A stretch of DNA of 5,049 bases from an uncultured Eubacterium sp. (GCA_946412445.1 CAMKHH010000130.1:1-5049), one strand, 5' to 3'; shown: positions 1 to 5,049, counted from the stretch's first letter. Notes: generated from the sequence alone by a model not told the origin. Translations and numbers: made by a program.

Positions 1-32
1 ATAGTATACCCTATATTGAAAGGAGTGGTGAC

Positions 33-1865
33 ATGGCATCAGACATCAGACATATAAGCCTTCAAATCGGTGGTATGACATGTATAAGCTGCCAGCAGCG
101 AATTGAAAATGCACTGCAGAAAACAAAGGGTATCCGCAAAGTAAAGGTCAGTTACAGTACCGGAACCGCTGATGTAGATTTTGATACACAGCAGATTTCC
201 GAATCAAAGATTAAAAATGTAATAGAAGAAACCGGATATTCGGTATTAAAGGAACATACAGATAATGCACAGGACAAAAACCGAGCTGTCGGATTTCTAA
301 TAATCATCGCTGCGTTATATGTTCTGCTTGAGCAATCAGGGGTTTTGAATCTGCTTGTACCTGGCCAGCTTGCGGAAACGAACATGGGATATGGTATGCT
401 CTTTGTTATCGGCCTGATTACCTCCGTTCATTGCGTGGCGATGTGTGGGGGCATAAACCTTTCTCAGTGTATTGCACAAAGTCAGAGCGGCGGTGAGGAA
501 AGCCGGTTCGCTGCACTCCGCCCGACATTTTTATACAACCTTGGAAGAGTAGTATCCTACACGATAGTTGGCTTTATCGTCGGCGGTCTGGGTTCAGTGA
601 TTACATTTTCCACGACAGCTCAGGGTGCTTTAAAACTGATAGCCGGTATCTTTATGATGATCATGGGCATTAATATGCTGGGTATCTTCCCCGGGCTTCG
701 CAGGCTGACGCCCAGAATGCCCCGGATCTTTTCCCGCAGGATAAATACCGAAAAGGCGAAGAGTAACGGCCCCCTGATTGTCGGGCTGCTGAATGGTCTG
801 ATGCCCTGCGGTCCCTTGCAGTCCATGCAAATCTATGCACTGTCTACGGGCAGCCCGTTTGCCGGAGCCTTGTCCATGTTCCTGTTCAGTCTGGGGACTG
901 TTCCGCTCATGTTCGGTATTGGTGCACTTTCTTCTGTGCTCAGTAAGAAATTCACGCATAAGGTAATGACTGTAGGTGCTGTGCTTGTTACTGTATTGGG
1001 ACTGTCGATGCTCTCACAGGGATTTACTTTATCAGGAATCTCAATCCCTTCTATTTCTGCTAATGCATCAAAGACATCAGAAAGCACAGGCGATGCGGCC
1101 AAAATTGCAGACGGAGAGCAGATTGTGAATTCGACGCTGCAGCCGGGCGGCTATCCGGCAATTACGGTTCGTGCCGGGATTCCTGTGAAATGGGTCATCG
1201 ATGCACCAAAGGGGAGTGTCAACGGCTGCAATAACGCCATCTACATACCCGAATATGATATTGAATATAAGTTTAAAACAGGTGAAAATATCATTGAGTT
1301 TACGCCGGATAAAACCGGACAGTACAATTACAGCTGCTGGATGGGAATGATACGAAGTACAATTACGGTGGTTGATCCGGGTACGGAAATTACGGAGCCA
1401 TCTGATAATAATACATCCGATTCCGCGCCACAGCCTGCCAACGTACAGATTCCTTCTGATAATCTGGCGATTTCCGAAATGGTTACAAAGGAGGATAAAA
1501 CCAGCGTTCAGCAGGTAAAGATTACACTTACAGATGAAGGCTTTAGTCCGGCCATCGTGGTTGTCCAGCCAGGGGTTCCTGTCGAGTGGGTCATTGACAA
1601 TCAGTCGGAAAAGGACGAAAATACAACAATGATTGTGCCTGTGTACAATTTGAAGGGAGTACTTCAGAAGGGTGAAAATTCCCTTGGGTTGAATCCTACA
1701 GAGGATTTTGATTTTTCCAATGGCGACAATACGGCATATGGGTACGTGAAAGTCGTGGATGATATAAATAATTTTGACGAAGAGGCTGTTAAAAAAGAGG
1801 TTTCAGAATTTGAAACACTGATTTATCCGCCATCGTGGTTTCAGACAGCTTCGTGCTGCCAGTGA
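33..1865 (+). CDS. HMA domain - TauE/SafE (DsbD-like) membrane protein with tandem C-terminal cupredoxin-like domains
   Basis: Probable membrane protein for handling a soft metal such as Cu(I), or for thiol/redox transfer; the substrate is not proven. Residues 5-72 form an HMA domain with the motif GMTCISC (C17, C20). A membrane segment lies at about 86-108. The core at about 120-330 is a DsbD_2/TauE-SafE-like helical bundle with the motif SVHCVAMCGGI (H133, C134, M137, C138) and the mirrored motif NGLMPCGP (C259). An extracytoplasmic tail follows with two related cupredoxin-like domains (about 362-448 and 492-575). The first has C399, C435, M437 and M439 as candidate ligands; the second lacks them. 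The protein ends in ASCCQ. The start ATG has AGGAG at 21-25, 7 bases upstream. The DUF2318 gene follows after 53 bases with no visible terminator, so co-transcription is likely. Databases often label such proteins sulfite exporter TauE/SafE; here the HMA and cupredoxin parts argue for metal handling rather than sulfite export. Confidence 0.9.
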   Translation: MASDIRHISLQIGGMTCISCQQRIENALQKTKGIRKVKVSYSTGTADVDFDTQQISESKIKNVIEETGYSVLKEHTDNAQDKNRAVGFLIIIAALYVLLEQSGVLNLLVPGQLAETNMGYGMLFVIGLITSVHCVAMCGGINLSQCIAQSQSGGEESRFAALRPTFLYNLGRVVSYTIVGFIVGGLGSVITFSTTAQGALKLIAGIFMMIMGINMLGIFPGLRRLTPRMPRIFSRRINTEKAKSNGPLIVGLLNGLMPCGPLQSMQIYALSTGSPFAGALSMFLFSLGTVPLMFGIGALSSVLSKKFTHKVMTVGAVLVTVLGLSMLSQGFTLSGISIPSISANASKTSESTGDAAKIADGEQIVNSTLQPGGYPAITVRAGIPVKWVIDAPKGSVNGCNNAIYIPEYDIEYKFKTGENIIEFTPDKTGQYNYSCWMGMIRSTITVVDPGTEITEPSDNNTSDSAPQPANVQIPSDNLAISEMVTKEDKTSVQQVKITLTDEGFSPAIVVVQPGVPVEWVIDNQSEKDENTTMIVPVYNLKGVLQKGENSLGLNPTEDFDFSNGDNTAYGYVKVVDDINNFDEEAVKKEVSEFETLIYPPSWFQTASCCQ

Positions 1866-1918
1866 TTGTATAATAATGCGAAGAACAAGCTGGAAAGAAA
1901 AACAGGAGGAGACATGCA

Positions 1919-2443
1919 ATGGCACAGAATAAAAAGGCACAAGAAAAGGGTTTCGGGAAAAAGTGGATAGTTCCCACTGTGGCAGGAATTATATGCCTTG
2001 CAGTTGTTTTGGGGTTTGCAGCCAGACCGGGAAGCAGGACAGAGAGCGCCGGGGAGGGTGATACGGCAGTAAATACCGACATTGTGATTCCCATCAGCGA
2101 AGTCAGTGATACCGCGAAATTTTATTCAGCCAGGATTGATGATACAAAGCTGGAGGTTCTTGCTGTAAAAGCTCCGGATGGAAGCATACGTACAGCGTTT
2201 AATACTTGTCAAATCTGTTACAGCTCAGGCAGAGGATATTACAAGCAGGAGGGTGATGTACTTGTCTGCCAGAACTGCGGTAACCGATTTGCAATGAGCC
2301 AGGTTGAGATAGAGTCGGGAGGGTGTAATCCGGTGCCGATATTCGATGAGAATAAGTCTGTGAGCGACACAAATATCATGATATCAGCTGATTATCTGAA
2401 AGAAGCAACAGCCATCTTTGCTAATTGGAAGACAGAGTATTGA
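1919..2443 (+). CDS. Membrane-anchored DUF2318 (FtrD-like) cysteine-rich protein
   Basis: A 174-residue protein with a Lys-rich start, one membrane anchor at about 16-35 and an extracytoplasmic domain. The domain carries FNTCQICY (C97, C100), VCQNCGNRF (C117, C120) and GGCNPVPI (C136), the cysteine pattern of DUF2318, a domain described as membrane-associated and Fe-S-containing-like and present in FtrD-type proteins of iron uptake systems. Binding of a metal or Fe-S centre, or thiol redox work, is inferred from these cysteines. C26 lies in the anchor without a lipobox, so it is probably not a lipoprotein. The chosen ATG has AGGAGG at 1904-1909 (9-base spacing). A second ATG at 1914, in another frame, opens only an 18-codon ORF and was not used. 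The gene sits 53 bases after the HMA-TauE-cupredoxin gene and is probably its operon partner. Its stop codon is part of the -35 box of the next promoter. Confidence 0.9.
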   Translation: MAQNKKAQEKGFGKKWIVPTVAGIICLAVVLGFAARPGSRTESAGEGDTAVNTDIVIPISEVSDTAKFYSARIDDTKLEVLAVKAPDGSIRTAFNTCQICYSSGRGYYKQEGDVLVCQNCGNRFAMSQVEIESGGCNPVPIFDENKSVSDTNIMISADYLKEATAIFANWKTEY

Positions 2444-2467
2444 CACAATTATAAAAAGGGTTATAAT
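2440..2467 (+). promoter_or_regulatory. Consensus housekeeping promoter of the two-component system
   Basis: TTGACA at 2440-2445 and TATAAT at 2462-2467 are separated by 16 bases, a perfect match in both hexamers. Transcription would start near 2474, giving a leader of about 34 bases before the response regulator ATG. The -35 box contains the TGA stop codon of the DUF2318 gene (2441-2443). This means the regulator genes can be transcribed independently of the upstream pair, although read-through from upstream is also possible because no terminator is visible. Confidence 0.9.
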
Positions 2468-2490
2468 AGCTACAAAAACCACGGTTACAC

Positions 2491-2496
2491 AGGAGG
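2491..2496 (+). promoter_or_regulatory. Ribosome binding site of the response regulator
   Basis: AGGAGG lies 11 bases before ATG at 2508 and 5 bases before an in-frame TTG at 2502. The spacing leaves the start slightly ambiguous: TTG would add only two residues (Leu codon read as Met, then Lys). ATG was preferred because the receiver domain conventionally begins MKNVLVVDDE. The in-frame ORF extends further upstream to 2418, but that part covers the promoter and cannot be translated from its transcript. Confidence 0.85.
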
Positions 2497-2507
2497 TATT
2501 TTTGAAA

Positions 2508-3206
2508 ATGAAGAATGTACTTGTGGTGGATGATGAACATAAGATTCTGGAAGTCGTGACAGCCTTGTTTGAAAGTAAAGGATTCAAGGTATTCGCGGCT
2601 GCGGATGGTCATAAGGCTATGGAAATCAGCGGCAGGGAGAACCTGTCGCTGATTGTGCTTGACCTTATGCTCCCTGATATTTCCGGTGAAGAAGTCTGCC
2701 GCCGAATCCGTCAGCATTCAAGGGTGCCGGTTATAATGCTGACTGCAAAGGTTGAAGAGGAGGATCTTCTGCATGGATTTGCGACAGGCGCGGATGACTA
2801 TATCACGAAACCATTCAGCCTGAAGGAGTTGTTTGCCCGTGCGGAAGCACTGCTCAGACGTTCGGCACCGGATCTTGTCCCTCTGACGGTCCGTAATTCA
2901 TGGAGAAACGGTGAATTATTTGCCGATTTTGAACAGGGAATTGTCAGGAAAAACGGGGTAGAGGTTGCTTTAACAGCAAGTGAGATGAAAATTCTGGCTG
3001 CGCTTGTAAAATACTCCGGAAAAGTATTTACTCGTGGGGAACTCATCAATATTGCACTTGGGGACGGCTTTGACGGATATGACCGTGCGATAGACAGTCA
3101 TATCAAGAATCTGCGCCAGAAGATTGAGAATGATCCCAAAAACCCGGTTTATATACGTACCATTCATCGGCTGGGGTACAAGTTCGGAGGTGAAGATGAG
3201 ACGTAG
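2508..3206 (+). CDS. OmpR/PhoB-family response regulator
   Basis: A 232-residue cytoplasmic transcription factor that should be phosphorylated by the kinase encoded next to it. Residues 1-118 form a receiver domain: acidic pair D8/D9, phosphoacceptor D52 in LIVLDLMLPD, the switch Thr T79 in VIMLTAK and the conserved lysine K101 in ITKPF. Residues about 135-228 form a winged-helix DNA-binding domain (LTASEMKILAAL, FTRGELI, DSHIKNLRQKI, IRTIHRLGYKF). The length is usual for the family and all catalytic residues are present, so it should be functional. It has its own consensus promoter upstream, and its end overlaps the kinase start by 11 bases, which suggests translational coupling. The regulon cannot be read from the sequence; the neighbouring metal/redox genes are plausible targets, but I saw no clear direct-repeat operator at 1-32. 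Confidence 0.97.
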   Translation: MKNVLVVDDEHKILEVVTALFESKGFKVFAAADGHKAMEISGRENLSLIVLDLMLPDISGEEVCRRIRQHSRVPVIMLTAKVEEEDLLHGFATGADDYITKPFSLKELFARAEALLRRSAPDLVPLTVRNSWRNGELFADFEQGIVRKNGVEVALTASEMKILAALVKYSGKVFTRGELINIALGDGFDGYDRAIDSHIKNLRQKIENDPKNPVYIRTIHRLGYKFGGEDET

Positions 3207-4578
3207 TTTAAGAACGCAGCTGTCGCTGACGATCCTCACTGTCCTGCTGCTTGTAATCGGGCTGATCAGCATTTTTGCTAATTTCGTTATTAACCGGCAG
3301 TTTGAGTCATATCTTGCAGAGCAGGAGAGAGCGCGAAGTGAAAATATCGTATCTGATCTTGGAGGACAGTGGAATGCGATGACGAAGACCTGGAATAAAG
3401 AATATATTCATGCCGTAGGCATGTATTCTCTGTATGACGGATATATCTTAAAAATACTGGATCATAACAATCAGGTAATCTGGGACGCAGAAAATCACGA
3501 TATGACGCTGTGCTCCCAGATTATGTCCGATATTATCGCTCGAATGGAGAAAGCAAAAAAGTCCGGTGATTTCGATTCACATACATTCGAACTTGTGCAA
3601 AGCGGACAAAAGACAGGCTCAGTTATCATCAGCTACTATGGCCCCTATTTCTACAGTGAAAGTGATTTCCGATTTATCAATGCCTTGAATACGTTCCTGA
3701 TTTGTATCGGTCTGGCTGCATTTGCGGTCTCCATCATAACCGGATTATTACTTGCACGCCGCATTACCCGCCCGGTTTCAAGAGCTGCTGAAGCTGCAAA
3801 GCGTATTTCAAAGGGTGATTATGCGGTTCGTATTAAAAATGAAACAAATACCAGGGAATTGGAGGATCTTATTTCTGCTATAAACCATCTTTCCGCAGCA
3901 CTTGAAGACCAGGAAAAATTACGCCAGCAGCTGACTGCGGATGTCGCCCACGAGCTTCGGACACCTCTGACCTCTGTTGGCTCCCATCTGGAAGCTATGA
4001 TTGAAGGAATCTGGGAGCCGACAACACAGCGCCTGCAAAGCTGCCGGGAGGAAGTTTTACGGCTGGGTTCAATTGTGAGTGACCTGGAACAGCTTGCCAG
4101 GGTAGAGTATCAAAATCTAAGACTGGATCTGGTATTGACAGACGTGTGGGAGGTCGTACAAAGTGTTGCTCCGGCCTGGGAAGCGGAGGCAAGGAAACAG
4201 AATATCAGATTTTCGGTCAGCGGTTCAAAGGCTGTTGTACCGGCAGACAAAGACAGGTTGGCACAGGTGGTGATGAATCTCTTATCAAATGCGGTGAAAT
4301 ATACACCGGAGAACGGAGAAATCGATGTTTCCGAATTCACCACAGAGCGAAGTGCAGTGCTTGAAGTCCGTGACAGCGGCATAGGTATACCGGAAGACGA
4401 GGTGCCTTTTATATTCGAACGGTTCTACCGTACCGATAAATCCAGAAACCGAAAAAGTGGAGGAGCAGGCATCGGGCTTGCGATAGCAAAATCCATTGTA
4501 ACGGCTCATGGAGGCACGATTACCGTGGAAAGTGAAAATGGCAGGGGAAGTAAGTTTACGGTGGAGCTTCCGGGATAG
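3196..4578 (+). CDS. Sensor histidine kinase (HAMP, HisKA, HATPase_c)
   Basis: A 460-residue membrane kinase, cognate partner of the preceding regulator. TM1 is about 9-31, an extracytoplasmic sensor region about 32-163, TM2 about 164-187, then HAMP (188-240, ARRITRPVSRAAEAAKRISKGDY). The dimerisation domain has H252 in VAHELRTPLTS as phosphorylation site. The ATPase domain shows the N box (NLLSNAVKYTP, N365), G1 (DSGIGIPED, D393), F box (FERFYRTD) and G2 (GAGIGLAIA). ATG at 3196 was chosen because GGAGG at 3186-3190 lies 5 bases upstream and it starts right before TM1; the open frame runs further upstream to 3124 inside the regulator gene. The sensor region resembles no family I can name; it contains H101, M103 and C106 close together, a possible soft-metal cluster. 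The signal is unknown. Confidence 0.96.
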   Translation: MRRSLRTQLSLTILTVLLLVIGLISIFANFVINRQFESYLAEQERARSENIVSDLGGQWNAMTKTWNKEYIHAVGMYSLYDGYILKILDHNNQVIWDAENHDMTLCSQIMSDIIARMEKAKKSGDFDSHTFELVQSGQKTGSVIISYYGPYFYSESDFRFINALNTFLICIGLAAFAVSIITGLLLARRITRPVSRAAEAAKRISKGDYAVRIKNETNTRELEDLISAINHLSAALEDQEKLRQQLTADVAHELRTPLTSVGSHLEAMIEGIWEPTTQRLQSCREEVLRLGSIVSDLEQLARVEYQNLRLDLVLTDVWEVVQSVAPAWEAEARKQNIRFSVSGSKAVVPADKDRLAQVVMNLLSNAVKYTPENGEIDVSEFTTERSAVLEVRDSGIGIPEDEVPFIFERFYRTDKSRNRKSGGAGIGLAIAKSIVTAHGGTITVESENGRGSKFTVELPG

Positions 4579-4658
4579 CAGACTGCTCCTGCCAGGAGTC
4601 CGGGGTTAGGGAAGAATATATAGAGGAAGGAGGCTTGATAATAAGAATATGTTAAACA
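4579..4658. other. Non-coding spacer after the kinase gene
   Basis: Eighty bases without a convincing gene. A short inverted repeat, CTCCT (4586-4590) with AGGAG (4594-4598), follows the kinase stop but has no U-run, so it is not a convincing intrinsic terminator. A Shine-Dalgarno-like AGGAAGGAGG at 4624-4633 precedes only a 6-codon TTG ORF and a 9-codon ATG ORF, neither of which I support as genes. Confidence 0.6.
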
Positions 4659-4687
4659 TTGACATATTATATACTTAGGATTATACT
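4659..4687 (+). promoter_or_regulatory. Promoter of the cobalamin riboswitch transcript
   Basis: TTGACA at 4659-4664 and TATACT at 4682-4687 are spaced by 17 bases, close to the ideal housekeeping promoter. The expected start near 4694 lies about 17 bases before the first helix of the riboswitch. This makes the riboswitch and whatever follows it a transcription unit separate from the two-component system. Confidence 0.87.
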
Positions 4688-4710
4688 GAAAGTAGAAAAA
4701 CGAATAAAAA

Positions 4711-4876
4711 GCTTTTGTGGTCAGAGTATATACTCTGTTTAAAGGAATCCGGTGAGAATCCGGAACAGTTTTCCCTGCTGTATGGGTGACGAAAAAAGCA
4801 ATATGCCACTGGAGAATATCCGGGAAGGCGCTTTTGAGTAGGATGAACCTAAGTCAGAATACAAACACAAAAAAGC
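4711..4876 (+). promoter_or_regulatory. Cobalamin (B12) riboswitch aptamer
   Basis: The RNA shows the conserved cobalamin riboswitch core in order. P1: GCTTTTGTG (4711-4719) can pair with CACAAAAAAGC (4866-4876) with two extra A. P2: the hairpin of the 16-base palindrome at 4722-4737. P3: TCCGG...CCGGA (4748-4764) within GGAATCCGGTGAGAATCCGG. P4: CAGT (4766-4769) with ACTG (4808-4811). P5: CCC/GGG enclosing TGCTGTAT (4773-4786). Then GCCACTG (4805-4811), a short P6, the GGGAAGG box (4822-4828) and a B12-box-like AAGTCAGAATAC (4851-4862). It should bind a cobalamin, normally repressing downstream expression. The B12 box departs from the AGYCAGGAGACC consensus, in the direction I recall for clostridial examples. 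The region between GGGAAGG and the B12 box is short (22 bases). The preferred ligand form cannot be decided from this reading. Confidence 0.95.
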
Positions 4877-4887
4877 AATTAGATGCA

Positions 4888-4919
4888 GCGTCCATAGGCA
4901 TAGTGGAGGTGTATTTTTT
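4888..4919 (+). terminator. Riboswitch expression platform: SD-overlapping hairpin followed by U-run
   Basis: TCCA (4891-4894) pairs with TGGA (4904-4907) around the loop TAGGCATAG, and can extend through a G-G mismatch to C4889-G4909 and G4888-U4910. The 3' arm includes the Shine-Dalgarno GGAGG (4905-4909), and six T follow at 4914-4919. The hairpin could therefore hide a ribosome binding site or, less likely given the weak stem, stop transcription. The loop contains GGCA, which can pair with TGCT in L5 of the aptamer (4776-4779, one G-U), the kind of kissing interaction that couples ligand binding to output in cobalamin riboswitches. The pairing was done by eye. Confidence 0.5.
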
Positions 4920-4959
4920 GTACGCTTTAATATGTGATGAAAGGAGTGGAAAAGTGTGA
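4918..4959 (+). CDS. Possible 13-residue leader ORF after the riboswitch
   Basis: TTG at 4918 with GGAGG at 4905-4909 (8-base spacing) opens 13 codons reading YALICDERSGKV after the start, ending in TGA at 4957-4959. The good spacing and the position directly after the hairpin suggest a translated leader. It has no recognisable function, and chance occurrence is possible. It could alternatively be the remnant of an older gene start, since the same frame is open again from 4966 to the window end. Confidence 0.3.
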   Translation: MYALICDERSGKV

Positions 4960-5003
4960 AGGGGGATGAAATTTTCAATCGTAATGCCAGAGGAAAACCG
5001 TAG
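4956..5003 (+). CDS. Possible 15-residue leader ORF overlapping the first
   Basis: GTG at 4956 has AAGGAG at 4941-4946 (9-base spacing) and runs 15 codons (KGDEIFNRNARGKP after the start) to TAG at 5001-5003. Its start overlaps the stop of the preceding short ORF (GTGTGA), an arrangement that fits translational coupling. There is no recognisable function; support rests only on the ribosome binding site and the overlap. Confidence 0.22.
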   Translation: MKGDEIFNRNARGKP

Positions 5004-5049
5004 CTGGCAAAGAACTAAAGGAATAACGCTAAAAGATGAGGAGAAAGGG
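4966..5049 (+). CDS. Possible start of a gene running off the window (partial)
   Basis: ATG at 4966 opens 28 codons without a stop to the last base (MKFSIVMPEENRSWQRTKGI and onward). It has no proper ribosome binding site: AAGGGGG abuts the ATG directly and AAGGAG lies 19 bases away. No family is recognised from 28 residues. The alternative is that the real gene starts just past 5049, after the purine-rich GAGGAGAAAGGG. Confidence 0.25.
   Translation, partial: MKFSIVMPEENRSWQRTKGITLKDEEKG
4985..5009 (+). repeat. Inverted repeat TGCCAG...CTGGCA
   Basis: TGCCAG (4985-4990) and CTGGCA (5004-5009) are perfect 6-base inverted repeats around a 13-base loop that contains GG-AAAA-CC. There is no U-run after it, so it is not a terminator. 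It may fold in the leader RNA of the downstream gene; its role is unknown. Confidence 0.4.
5038..5049 (+). promoter_or_regulatory. Shine-Dalgarno-like stretch at the window edge
   Basis: GAGGAGAAAGGG is a strong purine-rich ribosome binding site with nothing after it in the window. It suggests that the first full gene of the riboswitch-controlled unit starts within a few bases beyond the end. This gene cannot be identified here. Confidence 0.5.

Noticed and set aside
12..17. TATATT before the first gene as a -10 box
   Set aside because: Transcription would start at about 24, inside the ribosome binding site, so it cannot serve as the promoter of this gene.
1869..1874. TATAAT between the fusion gene and the DUF2318 gene, a possible internal promoter
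   Set aside because: No acceptable -35 hexamer at 16-18 bases upstream and no extended -10 TGn, so chance in an AT-rich spacer is as likely.
1914..1970. Alternative ATG at 1914 for the gene after the fusion protein
   Set aside because: It opens only 18 codons in another frame; ATG 1919 has a proper AGGAGG and gives the complete DUF2318 protein.
2418..2507. Upstream extension of the response regulator frame to 2418
   Set aside because: It overlaps the end of the DUF2318 gene and the promoter, and the receiver domain begins normally at 2508.
4581..4600. Inverted repeat after the kinase gene as an intrinsic terminator
   Set aside because: The stem is only five pairs (seven with a bulge) and is followed by CGGGGTTAGGG, with no U-run.
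4649..4678. Nine-codon ATG ORF downstream of AGGAAGGAGG
   Set aside because: The spacing is about 15 bases, the ORF overlaps the -35 box and most of the spacer of a strong promoter, and the peptide is nine residues of no recognisable type.
4739..4978. 79-codon open frame on the - strand across the riboswitch
   Set aside because: It is antisense to a conserved structured RNA, has low-complexity Ser/Phe/Leu-rich content and no supporting context.
1..5049. CRISPR arrays, tRNA or rRNA genes, insertion sequences
   Set aside because: No repeat-spacer arrays, tRNA-like folds, rRNA signatures or transposase motifs were seen in the window.

Overview
The window reads as chromosomal DNA of a low-to-moderate-GC Gram-positive anaerobe, most likely a member of Clostridia. 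This is inferred from the strong AGGAGG-type ribosome binding sites, the consensus housekeeping (sigma-A type) promoters, the style of the proteins and the clostridial form of a cobalamin riboswitch. I cannot name the species. All genes lie on the + strand.

Layout. Positions 33-1865 encode a 610-residue membrane fusion protein: an N-terminal heavy-metal-associated (HMA) domain, a DsbD/TauE-SafE-like membrane core with conserved Cys/His/Met motifs, and two tandem cupredoxin-like domains, of which only the first keeps plausible metal ligands. Positions 1919-2443 encode a membrane-anchored DUF2318 (FtrD-like) protein with CxxC...CxxC...C cysteines. A textbook promoter (TTGACA, 16 bp, TATAAT) overlaps its stop codon and drives a two-component system: an OmpR/PhoB-type response regulator (2508-3206) and, overlapping by 11 bases, a sensor histidine kinase (3196-4578).

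The last 471 bases (4579-5049) hold no recognisable complete gene. They contain a second near-consensus promoter (4659-4687), a cobalamin riboswitch aptamer (about 4711-4876), a hairpin that overlaps a Shine-Dalgarno sequence and is followed by a U-run (4888-4919), and very short ORFs with good ribosome binding sites. The window stops on a Shine-Dalgarno-like purine stretch or inside a just-begun ORF, so the riboswitch-controlled gene lies mostly or wholly beyond the end.

How the parts may work together (inference). The first two genes look like a soft-metal (copper-like) and thiol/redox handling unit at the cytoplasmic membrane. The two-component system next to them is a candidate regulator, although it has its own promoter. 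The riboswitch unit is a separate transcription unit that probably controls a B12- or cobalt-related function. None of the proteins is unprecedented by family. The most unusual points are the domain fusion with a ligand-less second cupredoxin repeat, and the riboswitch expression platform, which seems to act on a tiny leader ORF.
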